From Chloroflexota bacterium (GTDB taxonomy: Bacteria; Chloroflexota; Dehalococcoidia; SM23-28-2; RBG-16-64-32): a stretch of DNA of 24,336 nucleotides. The DNA lies in the NCBI GenBank assembly GCA_005880055.1, contig VBJS01000037.1, forward strand, positions 1-24,336, written 5' to 3'. The translations under genes were made by a program, and so were the position numbers. Positions 1 to 6,767 of this stretch are shown here, piece by piece; within the stretch, counting starts at the first letter, position 1; the number at the start of each line of letters is the position of its first letter. The notes beneath the pieces are model-generated. The model was not told where the DNA came from, did no database searches, and saw only the letters and a program-made list of their open reading frames with translations.

Positions 1-709
1 GGTTGAGCACCAGCTGCTCCTGCTCGCTGCCTACGACCGGGTCCTGGAGCGCGCCCAGTGCTGCAGCCGGCCCCGTATCCAGGAAGACGGTGGGCGCGCC
101 GTCATTTGCACAGGCGATCAGCGTTCGGGCGCGCGTCAAGTACTCGGGTAATTCGTGCGGCAGGAAGGCGAAGGCGCGCAGGTCGTTGCGGCCCTCCACC
201 ACGTGCCGGAGGTGCTCGAAGCGGAAGAGCCGGTCCGAGTAGCCCGGCGGCGCTGCGCCGTGGTCCAGGCAGCCCAGCGCCAGCCCGTCGAACTCGCCGG
301 GCACGTCGAAGGCGGCAAGGGCCGAACGGATCGCATCCAGGTCCAGGTCGCGCAACGGGACATGTTCAGCGTCCAGGCGGCGGATTTCGTCGCCCGAAAC
401 GAGCCTGACGCCCATGCGCTGGACGTTATCGAGGTCATCGTCGAAGGTCGCGGCTGCCTCAGCGGTGGCGTAGGCTGGGAGGCCCGCGCGCAGGTGGTCC
501 TCAAGTGCCCAGTGACAGGGGCCGCCGCCGGCAACGACTCCGGACAGTGCCACCGGCCGCCGGGACGCGGTGGCTCGCCGGATGCGGCCGGCCGCGATCT
601 GCGTGGGCGAAGGCATGATGAGCTGAAGGGCGTTCTCAACCGGCTGTTCGGAGTCGAAAAGCAGGATGTCCTGTGTGCCGGTCCCCACGTCGATGGCCAG
701 GATGCGCAT
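1..709 (-). CDS. DUF1786 family protein (ASKHA-like), 3' end outside window
   Basis: The reading frame opens with ATG at 709 on the minus strand and is still open at base 2, giving 236 codons without a stop, so the gene runs off the left edge. The N-terminus MRILAIDVGTGTQDILLFD is the phosphate-binding type beta-hairpin of ASKHA-fold proteins and is, as I recall it, the hallmark of DUF1786 (COG4012). Members were once labelled putative pyruvate formate-lyase activating enzymes, but no reaction is established. Further family-like stretches are a glycine-rich SGVVAGGGPCHWALEDHL near residue 65 and FLDTGPAAALGAL near residue 220. The gene is divergent from the secreted-protein cluster. There is no Shine-Dalgarno sequence ahead of the ATG; a TATCAT hexamer lies 9 bases upstream, so the mRNA may be leaderless. 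I am confident of the coding call and fairly confident of the family; the function is unknown. Confidence 0.85.
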   Translation of the reverse strand, partial: MRILAIDVGTGTQDILLFDSEQPVENALQLIMPSPTQIAAGRIRRATASRRPVALSGVVAGGGPCHWALEDHLRAGLPAYATAEAAATFDDDLDNVQRMGVRLVSGDEIRRLDAEHVPLRDLDLDAIRSALAAFDVPGEFDGLALGCLDHGAAPPGYSDRLFRFEHLRHVVEGRNDLRAFAFLPHELPEYLTRARTLIACANDGAPTVFLDTGPAAALGALQDPVVGSEQEQLVLN

Positions 710-718
710 GACGTATCG

Positions 719-727
719 ATGATAGCA
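719..727 (-). promoter_or_regulatory. Putative extended -10 element for the DUF1786 gene
   Basis: On the minus strand TGC directly precedes TATCAT (bases 727 to 719), which has the form of an extended -10 box. Only 9 bases separate it from the ATG at 709, so transcription would begin 2-3 bases before the start codon. No good -35 hexamer is visible. This rests on the motif alone. Confidence 0.35.
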
Positions 728-829
728 TCGGGCCTCGTTCACCGGTTTTTTTACGCCGGCTGCGTAGCGAAACGGTGTTGCCGGGCGTTATAAACTGGTG
801 ACATAACCCGAGTGATCGGAGGAACATCT

Positions 830-1495
830 ATGTTCAGCAAATTCGCCATCGGCGGGATCGTGGCCGTTCTCCTGGGCCTAATCGCGATCGGCGCGGTGTC
901 AGCGGCAGGAGGCCCGATTGCGCTGACACATAACAGCGCGCCGCACCGGGGGAACCAGCAAGACGACCAGGACGATAAAGACGAAGACAACGCAGACAAC
1001 GACCAAGACGCAGATGTGGAGGAGGCCGACGAGTCAGCCGCCAACGCGGAGACGGGCAACGATGGAGTGCAGACGGCGCAGAACGAGAACGAGACCGGCG
1101 CGGGCGCGCAGCATGTCGCACAGGTGATCGCCGACGAGTTTGGCGTTGGCCAGGCCGACGTGCTCGCGCTGCACGACCAGGGCATCGGGTTCGGCGCGCT
1201 CTTCAAGCTGTATGCCATCGCCCGAGCGAAGGGCATGAGCGTGAACGACCTGCTTGCCACACTGACGAACGACAACGGCGGACACAACTTCGCGTTCGGC
1301 AAGTTGATGGCCGGCCTGACGGACGAGCAGCGGGCATCGCTTGAAGCCGGGCCGAAGAACCTGGGCGAGCTTGTCTCCGCTTCGCACAAGGCGGAAGGCG
1401 GAGCGGCTGCCACCTCGGAGGGAACGAGCGGGCCGGCAGGCCACGGGGCAGAGGTGTCCAGTACCCACGGAAGGGGCCACGGCCACCAGAACTAG
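830..1495 (+). CDS. Secreted acidic protein with C-terminal helical domain, function unknown
   Basis: The chosen start is ATG at 830, placed after GGAGG at 818-822. An in-frame GTG at 812 would precede that ribosome-binding site and is rejected. The 221-residue product begins with a signal peptide (about residues 1-25, ending in VSA before AGG). Residues 44-75 are dominated by Asp, Glu, Asn and Gln. A structured segment at about 93-190 is predicted to be helical and holds IADEFGVGQADVLALHDQGIG, reminiscent of short helical repeats common in exported Chloroflexota proteins. The tail is His-rich (H205, H213, H217, H219), which could bind metal; that is inference. The signal peptide and the residues just after it resemble those of the next gene, which suggests paralogy of the N-termini. 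I recognise no characterised family. Confidence 0.85.
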   Translation: MFSKFAIGGIVAVLLGLIAIGAVSAAGGPIALTHNSAPHRGNQQDDQDDKDEDNADNDQDADVEEADESAANAETGNDGVQTAQNENETGAGAQHVAQVIADEFGVGQADVLALHDQGIGFGALFKLYAIARAKGMSVNDLLATLTNDNGGHNFAFGKLMAGLTDEQRASLEAGPKNLGELVSASHKAEGGAAATSEGTSGPAGHGAEVSSTHGRGHGHQN

Positions 1496-1528
1496 CCGTG
1501 CAGGCGCACTGATTTGGAAGGCTCAGGC

Positions 1529-1554
1529 TGAAACTTAACCGGCAGTTTATCGGC
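1529..1554 (+). promoter_or_regulatory. Possible ECF-sigma-type promoter for the second acidic secreted gene
   Basis: TGAAAC (1529-1534) is followed after 16 bases by CGGC (1551-1554), the layout of ECF sigma factor promoters such as the Bacillus SigW class (TGAAAC-N16-CGTA). It lies 72 bases ahead of the ATG at 1626. The -10 side matches only CG, so this is weak. Confidence 0.2.
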
Positions 1555-1625
1555 CCACGGTTGCAGAAGGTGTCACCGCTGCCTTTGTACGCCGTGAAGT
1601 AGGCTACCGAGAACAAGGAGGTTGC

Positions 1626-2075
1626 ATGAACAAGCTGCTACTCGGTGCTGTCATTACTGCGCTCGTTGTCGTACTGACAATTGGCGCGGCGTCGGCCGCC
1701 GGCCGCGGGCCGCTCACGCTGTCGCAGAGTGCCGAAAACTCGCAAGCCGACAACGACGAGCCTGAAGTAGGCCAGACGCCTGAGCCCGTCGAAACGCCGG
1801 AGCCCACCGACTCCCTTGAGGCAACGGAGGCGCCGGAACCGACCGAATCGCCGGAACCAGCGGACAAGTCCGAAGCGATTGAGACGCCGGAAGCCACGGA
1901 GCAGCCAGAGATCGAAACAGACGACGCCGACGAGCAGGGGGATTCGGACACGGACCAAGAGGGCGAGAAGGACGACGAGTCACAGATCGCACAAGGGACG
2001 CAGAACCATGACAGCGAAAACTCAGTGGATGGTAACGGCCAGACCGCAGCGGACAGTCGGGAACACGACGACTAG
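1626..2075 (+). CDS. Secreted, Glu/Pro/Thr-rich acidic low-complexity protein
   Basis: ATG at 1626 follows AAGGAGG (1615-1621) at good spacing. The 149-residue product has a clear signal peptide (residues 1-25, ASA cleavage motif). The mature part is almost free of structure-forming residues: residues 50-97 are built from imperfect repeats of the type TPEP/TEAPEP/TESPEP, and residues 98-149 are Asp/Glu/Gln/Asn-rich. After the signal peptide I count only four Lys/Arg (R27, K81, K115, R145), so the pI must be very low. TPEP-type repeats are typical of extended cell-surface spacers, but there is no anchor or second domain here, so the protein is presumably released or held by charge. Its signal peptide and first mature residues parallel those of the gene just upstream. 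No known family; the function is not inferable. Confidence 0.8.
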   Translation: MNKLLLGAVITALVVVLTIGAASAAGRGPLTLSQSAENSQADNDEPEVGQTPEPVETPEPTDSLEATEAPEPTESPEPADKSEAIETPEATEQPEIETDDADEQGDSDTDQEGEKDDESQIAQGTQNHDSENSVDGNGQTAADSREHDD

Positions 2076-2194
2076 CGGTCGATCCTGAGTAAAACATTAT
2101 AGTGAGCTGCGGGAGACGGCGCTGGTAGCGGTGATTTGCAGCCTGCGGCCTCTTCGTGTGGCTCCGATCTCGCCGACGTTTCCGCGAATATCTG

Positions 2195-2223
2195 GCGAAA
2201 CCACCGGCGCTCCGGCTCGTTAC
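2195..2223 (+). promoter_or_regulatory. Possible ECF-sigma-type promoter for the DUF5666-like gene
   Basis: GCGAAAC (2195-2201), a 16-base spacer and CGTTAC (2218-2223) fit the GAAAC-N16-CGT pattern of ECF promoters. The predicted start near 2229 leaves a leader of about 22 bases containing AGGAGG at 2240-2245 before ATG 2251. The geometry is good, but the call is based on one pattern match. Confidence 0.3.
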
Positions 2224-2250
2224 GGATTGTAGGGACGACAGGAGGACGTT

Positions 2251-3069
2251 ATGCAAGGAAGAGTGTGGGCGCCGGTCGCGGCGATCGTCTTACCCGCTCT
2301 CGCCGTGGCAGGATCGGTGGCGTTCGGGGAGGACTCGAATTCGGTTACGGAGAGAGTGGACGTTGCGGGCGAAATGCTCGGGTGCCCGGACGGGTCCCAG
2401 GTACAATCGAGGTTCCTGCTTGACGGTCAATCGTTTCAGGTCACCGGGAGGCTGACGGCGCTTGATAGCAGTCAGATCATAGTAGCGGGGCCCAGCGGCA
2501 CGGTTACAACCACGCCGACGATCAACGTCGATGTCGGAGACGGCGTGCGGGTGAATGACGCCGTGGTCGCCCAGGGCGCTGTTTTCAGCAACAGCACCTA
2601 TGTTACCGGTACCGTTCGCAGGGCTTGCGGCGGCGCCGGAGCGACGCCCGCGCCAACCGTGGCAACTACGCCGGGCGCGGAGCCGGAAACTCAGGGCGAA
2701 GACTGCAATGACGACGGAGAATCCGGGTCGAGCCTGCGCGTCGAGAAGAAGCAGGTGCAGGTGGAGCACGGAAAAGTGACTGCGCGCGGCAACGGGGTCC
2801 TCAAGCTGGAAACCGCCGCCGGCGAGGTATCGGTAAAAACTGATGAGCACACGAAGATTAAAGGGAACCTGGGCAAAGCACACCGCGTGAAGGTGAAAGG
2901 CGCGCTCGAACCCGGCCGCACAGTGACAGCGGACGAGATCGAGGTGACATGCCAGGACGATGAAGATGATGACGACGGGCAAGCTGCCGGCGGGCAAGCG
3001 GAGCACGAGGACCGGAGCGACGACCAGGGCGACGACGGAGGTCACTCGGGAGATGACGGCGAGGATTAG
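2251..3069 (+). CDS. Secreted protein with two DUF5666-like domains and acidic C-terminal tail
   Basis: ATG at 2251 sits 5 bases after AGGAGG (2240-2245). The 272-residue product starts with a hydrophobic export signal (residues 5-25). Two beta-rich modules follow. Residues 60-123 (VTGRLTALDSSQIIVAG, then GDGVRVNDAVVAQGAVF) and residues 162-232 (KGALEPGRTVTADEIEV) have the lettering of DUF5666 domains, small OB-like folds found in exported bacterial proteins. They are separated by a linker rich in Pro, Thr and Ala (128-150). Residues 235-272 are nearly all Asp, Glu, Gly and Gln. Four Cys (45, 126, 152, 234) could form disulfides. It is the third exported acidic protein in a row, spaced 175 bases from the previous gene, so it is probably co-regulated rather than tightly co-transcribed. 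The function of DUF5666 is unknown. Confidence 0.82.
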   Translation: MQGRVWAPVAAIVLPALAVAGSVAFGEDSNSVTERVDVAGEMLGCPDGSQVQSRFLLDGQSFQVTGRLTALDSSQIIVAGPSGTVTTTPTINVDVGDGVRVNDAVVAQGAVFSNSTYVTGTVRRACGGAGATPAPTVATTPGAEPETQGEDCNDDGESGSSLRVEKKQVQVEHGKVTARGNGVLKLETAAGEVSVKTDEHTKIKGNLGKAHRVKVKGALEPGRTVTADEIEVTCQDDEDDDDGQAAGGQAEHEDRSDDQGDDGGHSGDDGED

Positions 3070-3396
3070 GAGGAGGGTTTCGCGTTCGGGCAACAGACCG
3101 GAGTCGGTTAGCGCTGGCCCTTCGGGCTGAACGACAGCCGCCTGTTGTATGTCGTTCTGAGCGACGATGCGCCCGTGGCTAAAGAATCGCTGCTCCGCGA
3201 AGGAATCTTGTGGGGCCGGGCGGGGACGAACAGCAGCCGGGCCGCTGAAATCAGCATCGGCCCAGCAGGCGCCCCTCCTTGACCCGCTCGAGGCCTTGCT
3301 CGCCGCCACTATCCGCCGGATGCCTTCGCGGCGGAAAGCTGTCTCGCCGAAGAACAGACCGGCGCTCAGCAAGACATGGTAGAGCGCGGTCCCGGG
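3070..3396. other. Intergenic region between convergent genes, with degenerate dispersed repeat
   Basis: The 327 bases between the DUF5666-like gene and serS hold no convincing gene. A long antisense frame crosses the region, but its translation is that of repeat DNA. At 3116-3128 a 5-bp stem with TTC loop (GGCCC/GGGCT) is visible but lacks a T-run. Bases 3151-3210 resemble a decayed copy of a common intergenic repeat. No proper terminator is evident for either flanking gene. Confidence 0.6.
3151..3210 (+). repeat. Degenerate GTCATTCTGAGCGA-type intergenic repeat
   Basis: GTCGTTCTGAGCGA at 3151-3164 and GCGAAGGAATCTTG at 3197-3210 are the two halves of the widespread repeat whose usual form, from memory, runs GTCATTCTGAGCGAAGCG then AAGAATCT. 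Here they are separated by about 32 extra bases, so this looks like a decayed or expanded copy. It is identified by motif recognition only. Confidence 0.45.
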
Positions 3397-4701
3397 TTAC
3401 GGGCCGATGTGCATAATGCCGCCCATGTAGGGCCGGAGGACCTCCGGAATGCTCACGCTGCCGTCCGGCTGCTGATAGTTCTCCAGAACGGCGATGAGCG
3501 TGCGCGGCAACGCCAGGCCTGAACCGTTGAGCGTGTGCGGGTGTTCCAGCCGGCCGCCCTTTTCGCGCCGGAAGCGGATATTGGCGCGGCGCGCCTGGAA
3601 ATCGGTGCAGTTGGAACAGGAAGCGACCTCCAGCCACTCCCGGCAGCCCGGCGCCCACATTTCGATGTCGAACGTCCTCGCCGCGTTGAAACCGAGGTCG
3701 CCTGTGCAAAGCTCCACGATGCGATAAGCGATGCCAAGCAGGCGGGCGAGCTGTTCGGCATCGCTCACGAGGTCTGCGAGCGCCTTACCCGACTGCTCTG
3801 CCTCCACGTACTTGTACATCTCTACCTTATCGAACTGGTGGACGCGCTTGATGCCGCGGACATCGCGCCCGGCGGACATCTTTTCTCGGCGAAAACAGGG
3901 CGTGTAGGCTGCGTAGTTCAGCGGCACCGTCCCCGGCTCCAGCACTTCGTCCCGGTGCATATTGGTCAGCATCACTTCTGCTGTCGGTATGAGCCAGTAG
4001 TCTTCTTCCGCGTCGTGGTACATGTTCTCGGCGAATTTGGGCAGCCAGCCGCCGGCCCAGAGGTTCTCTTCCTTGATCATCGCCGGCGGGTAGATCTCCG
4101 TGTAGCCGTTCGCCGCATGCTGATCCAGCATCCAGCTGATTAACGCCCGCTCCAGCCTTGCGCCCGCGCCCTTGAGGACGAAGAACCGCGAGCCCGAAAG
4201 CTTGACGCCGCGCTCGAAGTCGATGATCCCGAGATCCTCGCCCAGGTCCCAGTGCGGGCGGTGGAAGGTGGGCTCGATTGGGGTTCCCTCCGTCCGCACA
4301 ACGACGTTGTCTTCTTCGCCGGCGCCGTCCGGAGCCTCTTCGGCTGGAACATTTGGGATCTCGAGAAGAACCGCCCGCAACTGTTCTTCCAGCCCGCGCA
4401 GTTGGGACTCCAGTGTGTCCAGACGCTCGCCAAGGAAGCTCGAGCGGGCTACAAGGTCCGACCGGCGGTGCTCCGCATGCTTTGCTTCTTTCGTTTCTTC
4501 CGTCTTCATTTCACGGGTCAGTTGTCCCACCTCCTTGGAGATGGCGTTCCGTTCCGCGCGCAGGCCTTCGACTTCAGCGACGACCGATCGCCACAGGGCG
4601 TCAAGTCCCAGCGCCCGGTCCAGCGGCGCCTCCGTGTGCCGGCGTTCCAGCGCCCGGCGGACGGCGTCCGGGTTCTCGCGGATGAGTTGAATGGAGAGCA
4701 T
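3397..4701 (-). CDS. serS: Serine--tRNA ligase
   Basis: This enzyme charges tRNA-Ser with serine in the cytoplasm. The 434-residue length is usual for bacterial SerRS. Residues 1-110 form the N-terminal tRNA-binding antiparallel coiled coil (charged, heptad-like, LDTLESQLRGLEEQL). The class II core follows, with motif 1 around ERALISWMLDQHAANGYTE (184-202), the TAEV serine-binding loop at 240-243, motif 2 CFRREKMSAGRDVRG (269-283) and motif 3 GSGLALPRTLIAVLENY (393-409). The C-terminus IMHIGP is ordinary for the family. The start is ATG at 4701; no Shine-Dalgarno sequence precedes it, but a TTGACC/TACGCT pair lies just upstream, so the mRNA may have almost no leader. It stands alone: the upstream Nudix gene is separated by a 179-base repeat-bearing gap. 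Confidence 0.97.
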   Translation of the reverse strand: MLSIQLIRENPDAVRRALERRHTEAPLDRALGLDALWRSVVAEVEGLRAERNAISKEVGQLTREMKTEETKEAKHAEHRRSDLVARSSFLGERLDTLESQLRGLEEQLRAVLLEIPNVPAEEAPDGAGEEDNVVVRTEGTPIEPTFHRPHWDLGEDLGIIDFERGVKLSGSRFFVLKGAGARLERALISWMLDQHAANGYTEIYPPAMIKEENLWAGGWLPKFAENMYHDAEEDYWLIPTAEVMLTNMHRDEVLEPGTVPLNYAAYTPCFRREKMSAGRDVRGIKRVHQFDKVEMYKYVEAEQSGKALADLVSDAEQLARLLGIAYRIVELCTGDLGFNAARTFDIEMWAPGCREWLEVASCSNCTDFQARRANIRFRREKGGRLEHPHTLNGSGLALPRTLIAVLENYQQPDGSVSIPEVLRPYMGGIMHIGP

Positions 4702-4707
4702 GGGCCT

Positions 4708-4737
4708 AGCGTATGAGGTAAGCGGTTAGCGGGTCAA
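4708..4737 (-). promoter_or_regulatory. Possible promoter for serS
   Basis: Minus-strand TTGACC (4737-4732) and TACGCT (4713-4708) are separated by 18 bases. The -35 box is good and the -10 box poor (three of six consensus bases). The -10 end is only 6 bases from the serS ATG, which would give an essentially leaderless transcript, in keeping with the absent ribosome-binding site. Confidence 0.3.
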
Positions 4738-4747
4738 AAGGGCGCGA

Positions 4748-4818
4748 AGAACCCAGGACCGAGAACCGAGAACCTGAGGACGGAGAACCGAAAACCAGGA
4801 ACCGAGAACCGAGAACCG
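4748..4818. repeat. Degenerate AGAACCG heptamer tandem array
   Basis: About ten units of a 6-8 base repeat lie end to end. Units at 4762-4768, 4784-4790, 4805-4811 and 4812-4818 are exact AGAACCG. The others vary by one or two bases or by indels (AGAACCC, AGGACCG, AGAACCT, AAAACC, AGGAACCG). Two looser units continue to about 4839. It fills much of the gap between the Nudix gene and serS and contains no gene. The units are far too short for a CRISPR array. Confidence 0.8.
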
Positions 4819-4880
4819 CAAGAGGAACAAAGAACCGGGCAAAGAGCGAGCCAACGAGGACAAAGGCACAGAGCGCCAGG

Positions 4881-5372
4881 CTATCGGATGCTGGTCTGCC
4901 GAGCGGCAGTGATGGCAGCGAGCGCCAGTTGCCGGACATCCTCTGGTACGGCGGCTGAGACGCCACAGCCGGCGGCGTCCAGAAGACACTCCGATTGCAG
5001 TTCCCGCTCGCTCACCCAGAGCAGCGTTGGGTCGTCCACCGGCAGCGGGTCTACGCCTTCCAGGGGCCGGCAGAAGTAGATCATATCGATATGCTTGTGG
5101 CGCTCGCCCGGTCCCGGGATGTCCTCCACCAGTATCGTGTAGGGGGCCGGCAGTTGCTCCGGGTACGGGAACGGATGGCGGGCTGCGTTCTCGATGACTT
5201 CAGCTACGATGCCCGTCTCCTCGAGGATCTCGCGGAGCACCGCCTGCACCGGGTCCTCGTCTTCTTCAATGTGGCCTCCGGGAGGCATCCACTGCCCCAG
5301 GCGGCGATGCCAGTGCAGGAGTGTGGCGTCTCCGCGCACGAGGAAGGCGGTAGCCGTGAAGTGGCGTTTCAC
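4881..5372 (-). CDS. Nudix hydrolase
   Basis: A complete Nudix box is present: G33, E39, R47-E48, E51-E52 and G54 fit the G-x5-E-x7-REU-xEE-xGU pattern that binds the divalent metal and drives hydrolysis of a nucleoside diphosphate linked to another group. The preceding QWMPPGGHIE is typical of small Nudix enzymes that act on nucleotides or sugar-nucleotides; the substrate cannot be read from sequence. The protein has 163 residues. The start is GTG at 5372, overlapping the stop of the upstream nucleotidyltransferase gene by four bases (GTGA), so translation is probably coupled. It is the last gene of a five-gene overlapping run beginning at lysS. Confidence 0.9.
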   Translation of the reverse strand: MKRHFTATAFLVRGDATLLHWHRRLGQWMPPGGHIEEDEDPVQAVLREILEETGIVAEVIENAARHPFPYPEQLPAPYTILVEDIPGPGERHKHIDMIYFCRPLEGVDPLPVDDPTLLWVSERELQSECLLDAAGCGVSAAVPEDVRQLALAAITAARQTSIR

Positions 5373-6094
5373 GACTGGGGCAACTCGCTGACGAGCTTTT
5401 GCACGAAGCGGTCGAGCATGAAGGCGAGCGGCATGAAGTCGCGCGAGTACTCGCTCTTTACATCCGCCCAGCGATCAACGGTATCGAGGAGGGAGATATC
5501 GTTGTCGTCAGTGAGGCGCGCTTTTAGTTCGGCGCGATTGGCGGGGTACGATCCGCCGCGGACTACCTCCCGCGTCTTCATGGCAAGAACGGCGAGCTTC
5601 GCTTGGTAGTACAGCCATCGCGCCGTCCGTATCCGCACGTAGTCGGCGTCCATCCCGAAATACTCGCGCCCGGAGGCGTGGATGATCCGGTAACGCGCTT
5701 CGTGTGCGATGTCCGTCGTCAGCCTGCGCATCTCTTCGATCAGGCCTTCCTTGGTAACCGGCGGCGGGTCGAAGGAGCCGTGGAGCACGACTAGGCCGTG
5801 GTGGAACTGGAGACGGCCGGTCATCGGATAGCGGCGAAGCTCCTCTTCGCTCTTGACGTACGTTGACCAGAGGCCGCGTCGGGCGAAAACGTGCTGCATG
5901 GCAAGGAGCGCTTCTTCGTCCACCTGCTTGAGAACAACGATCAAGTCGTGGTCACTCTCCGGCGTCTCCTCGCCGCGTGCCCAGGAGCCGTGCCAGAGGA
6001 GCGCTGCCAGGTTCGGGCCGAGAGCAGCTTTAAGCGCGCCAGCCACGTCTTCAACCTCGGCTGGCGGAGCCCGGCGGGCGGCGCTGTCAGTCAA
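5369..6094 (-). CDS. MNT-type nucleotidyltransferase domain protein
   Basis: Residues 36-55 contain the polymerase-beta-like nucleotidyltransferase signature: GSWARG followed by SDHDLIVVL, with D48 and D50 as metal ligands. The C-terminal half (about 125-241) is all-helical (ARWLYYQAKLAVLAMKTREV), similar in layout to aminoglycoside/MNT nucleotidyltransferases or HEPN-like helical domains. The substrate is unknown; an antitoxin role is less likely because there is no small HEPN partner next door. The start is TTG at 6094, four bases after the stop of the upstream HAD gene; no ATG or GTG further upstream is in frame. The 3' end overlaps the Nudix start by four bases. The product has 241 residues. 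Confidence 0.82.
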   Translation of the reverse strand: MTDSAARRAPPAEVEDVAGALKAALGPNLAALLWHGSWARGEETPESDHDLIVVLKQVDEEALLAMQHVFARRGLWSTYVKSEEELRRYPMTGRLQFHHGLVVLHGSFDPPPVTKEGLIEEMRRLTTDIAHEARYRIIHASGREYFGMDADYVRIRTARWLYYQAKLAVLAMKTREVVRGGSYPANRAELKARLTDDNDISLLDTVDRWADVKSEYSRDFMPLAFMLDRFVQKLVSELPQS

Positions 6095-6098
6095 TCTG

Positions 6099-6767
6099 TC
6101 ATCGCCCGGATACAGCGCCGTCCAGCAGTGAGAGGTCGAATTGCGAGTAGTCCTGGATCACCAGGTCTGCGTTGGGAAGCGGTGGCAGGGCGGTAGAGGC
6201 GGCACGCACCTGCAGCGCAAACATCCCGGCCGCCTTCGCCGCCGCGATGCCGGTCGCCGTGTCTTCCAGGGCGAGGCAGGCGGTTGGGTTGACGCCGAGC
6301 CTGTGCGCTGTCAGCAGGTAAACATCAGGCGCAGGTTTGCTGTGCTGCACCTCGCTGGCCGAGACGACAGCCCCGAAGGTACTATCGAGGCCGAGTCCCC
6401 GCAGGGTGGCATCTACCCACTGCCTGAGCGACGACGACGCGACACCCAGAGCGACACCTCGCCGTTTCAGTTCCTCGATGAGTGGCGCGACGCCCGGCAG
6501 CGGCTGCAGCGGCCGCGCCAGCAGCCGCAGCACGGCCGTGTCGTAGGACTGCAGGAAGCGCCTGGGCGCATCCTTCAACTGAAACCGCTCTCGCATCCAT
6601 TCCCAGGCCTCTTCTACACCGTGGCCGATGACGTTCACGTAGTCCTCGTCACTCACCCTGTGGCCCAGCGGCTCGAGGACGATATTGAACGCCTCGTGGT
6701 AGAGCGGCTCGCCGTCCCAGAGCACCCCGTCCAGGTCGAAGATGACTGCCCGGTAACGGAGGCCCAT
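6099..6767 (-). CDS. HAD-superfamily phosphatase/phosphomutase (beta-PGM-like)
   Basis: All four HAD motifs are visible. Motif I is VIFDLDGVLWDGE (nucleophile D11, acid/base D13), motif II is GVASSS, motif III is the Lys in HSKPAPDVYL, and motif IV is LEDTATGIAAAKAAG. The helical cap inserted after motif I and the SKPAPD sequence place it near beta-phosphoglucomutase-like phosphatases, which usually act on small phosphosugars. The chosen start is ATG at 6767, which shares one base with the stop of the upstream methyltransferase (TGATG) and has a GGCGG ribosome-binding site. A TTG at 6788 would extend it by seven residues into the upstream gene and is less likely. The length is 222 residues. 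It belongs to the lysS run. Confidence 0.9.
   Translation of the reverse strand: MGLRYRAVIFDLDGVLWDGEPLYHEAFNIVLEPLGHRVSDEDYVNVIGHGVEEAWEWMRERFQLKDAPRRFLQSYDTAVLRLLARPLQPLPGVAPLIEELKRRGVALGVASSSLRQWVDATLRGLGLDSTFGAVVSASEVQHSKPAPDVYLLTAHRLGVNPTACLALEDTATGIAAAKAAGMFALQVRAASTALPPLPNADLVIQDYSQFDLSLLDGAVSGR

Noticed and set aside
767..791. ECF promoter for the first acidic secreted gene (GCGAAAC and CGTTAT)
   Set aside because: The spacer is 12 bases instead of about 16; the nearby TATAAA (789-794) also lacks a -35 partner.
155..793. A 212-codon plus-strand frame at the left end
   Set aside because: It is antisense to the DUF1786 gene, whose N-terminal motif is clear, and it runs through the promoter region of the next gene.
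3116..3128. Terminator for the DUF5666-like gene
   Set aside because: The stem is only 5 bp with a TTC loop and no T-run follows.
2290..3372. A 360-codon open frame on the minus strand opposite the DUF5666-like gene
   Set aside because: It lies antisense to a gene with a signal peptide and good ribosome-binding site, crosses a dispersed repeat, and its product has no domain-like composition.
4748..4839. CRISPR array
   Set aside because: Units are only about 7 bases, contiguous, without spacers, and no cas gene is present.
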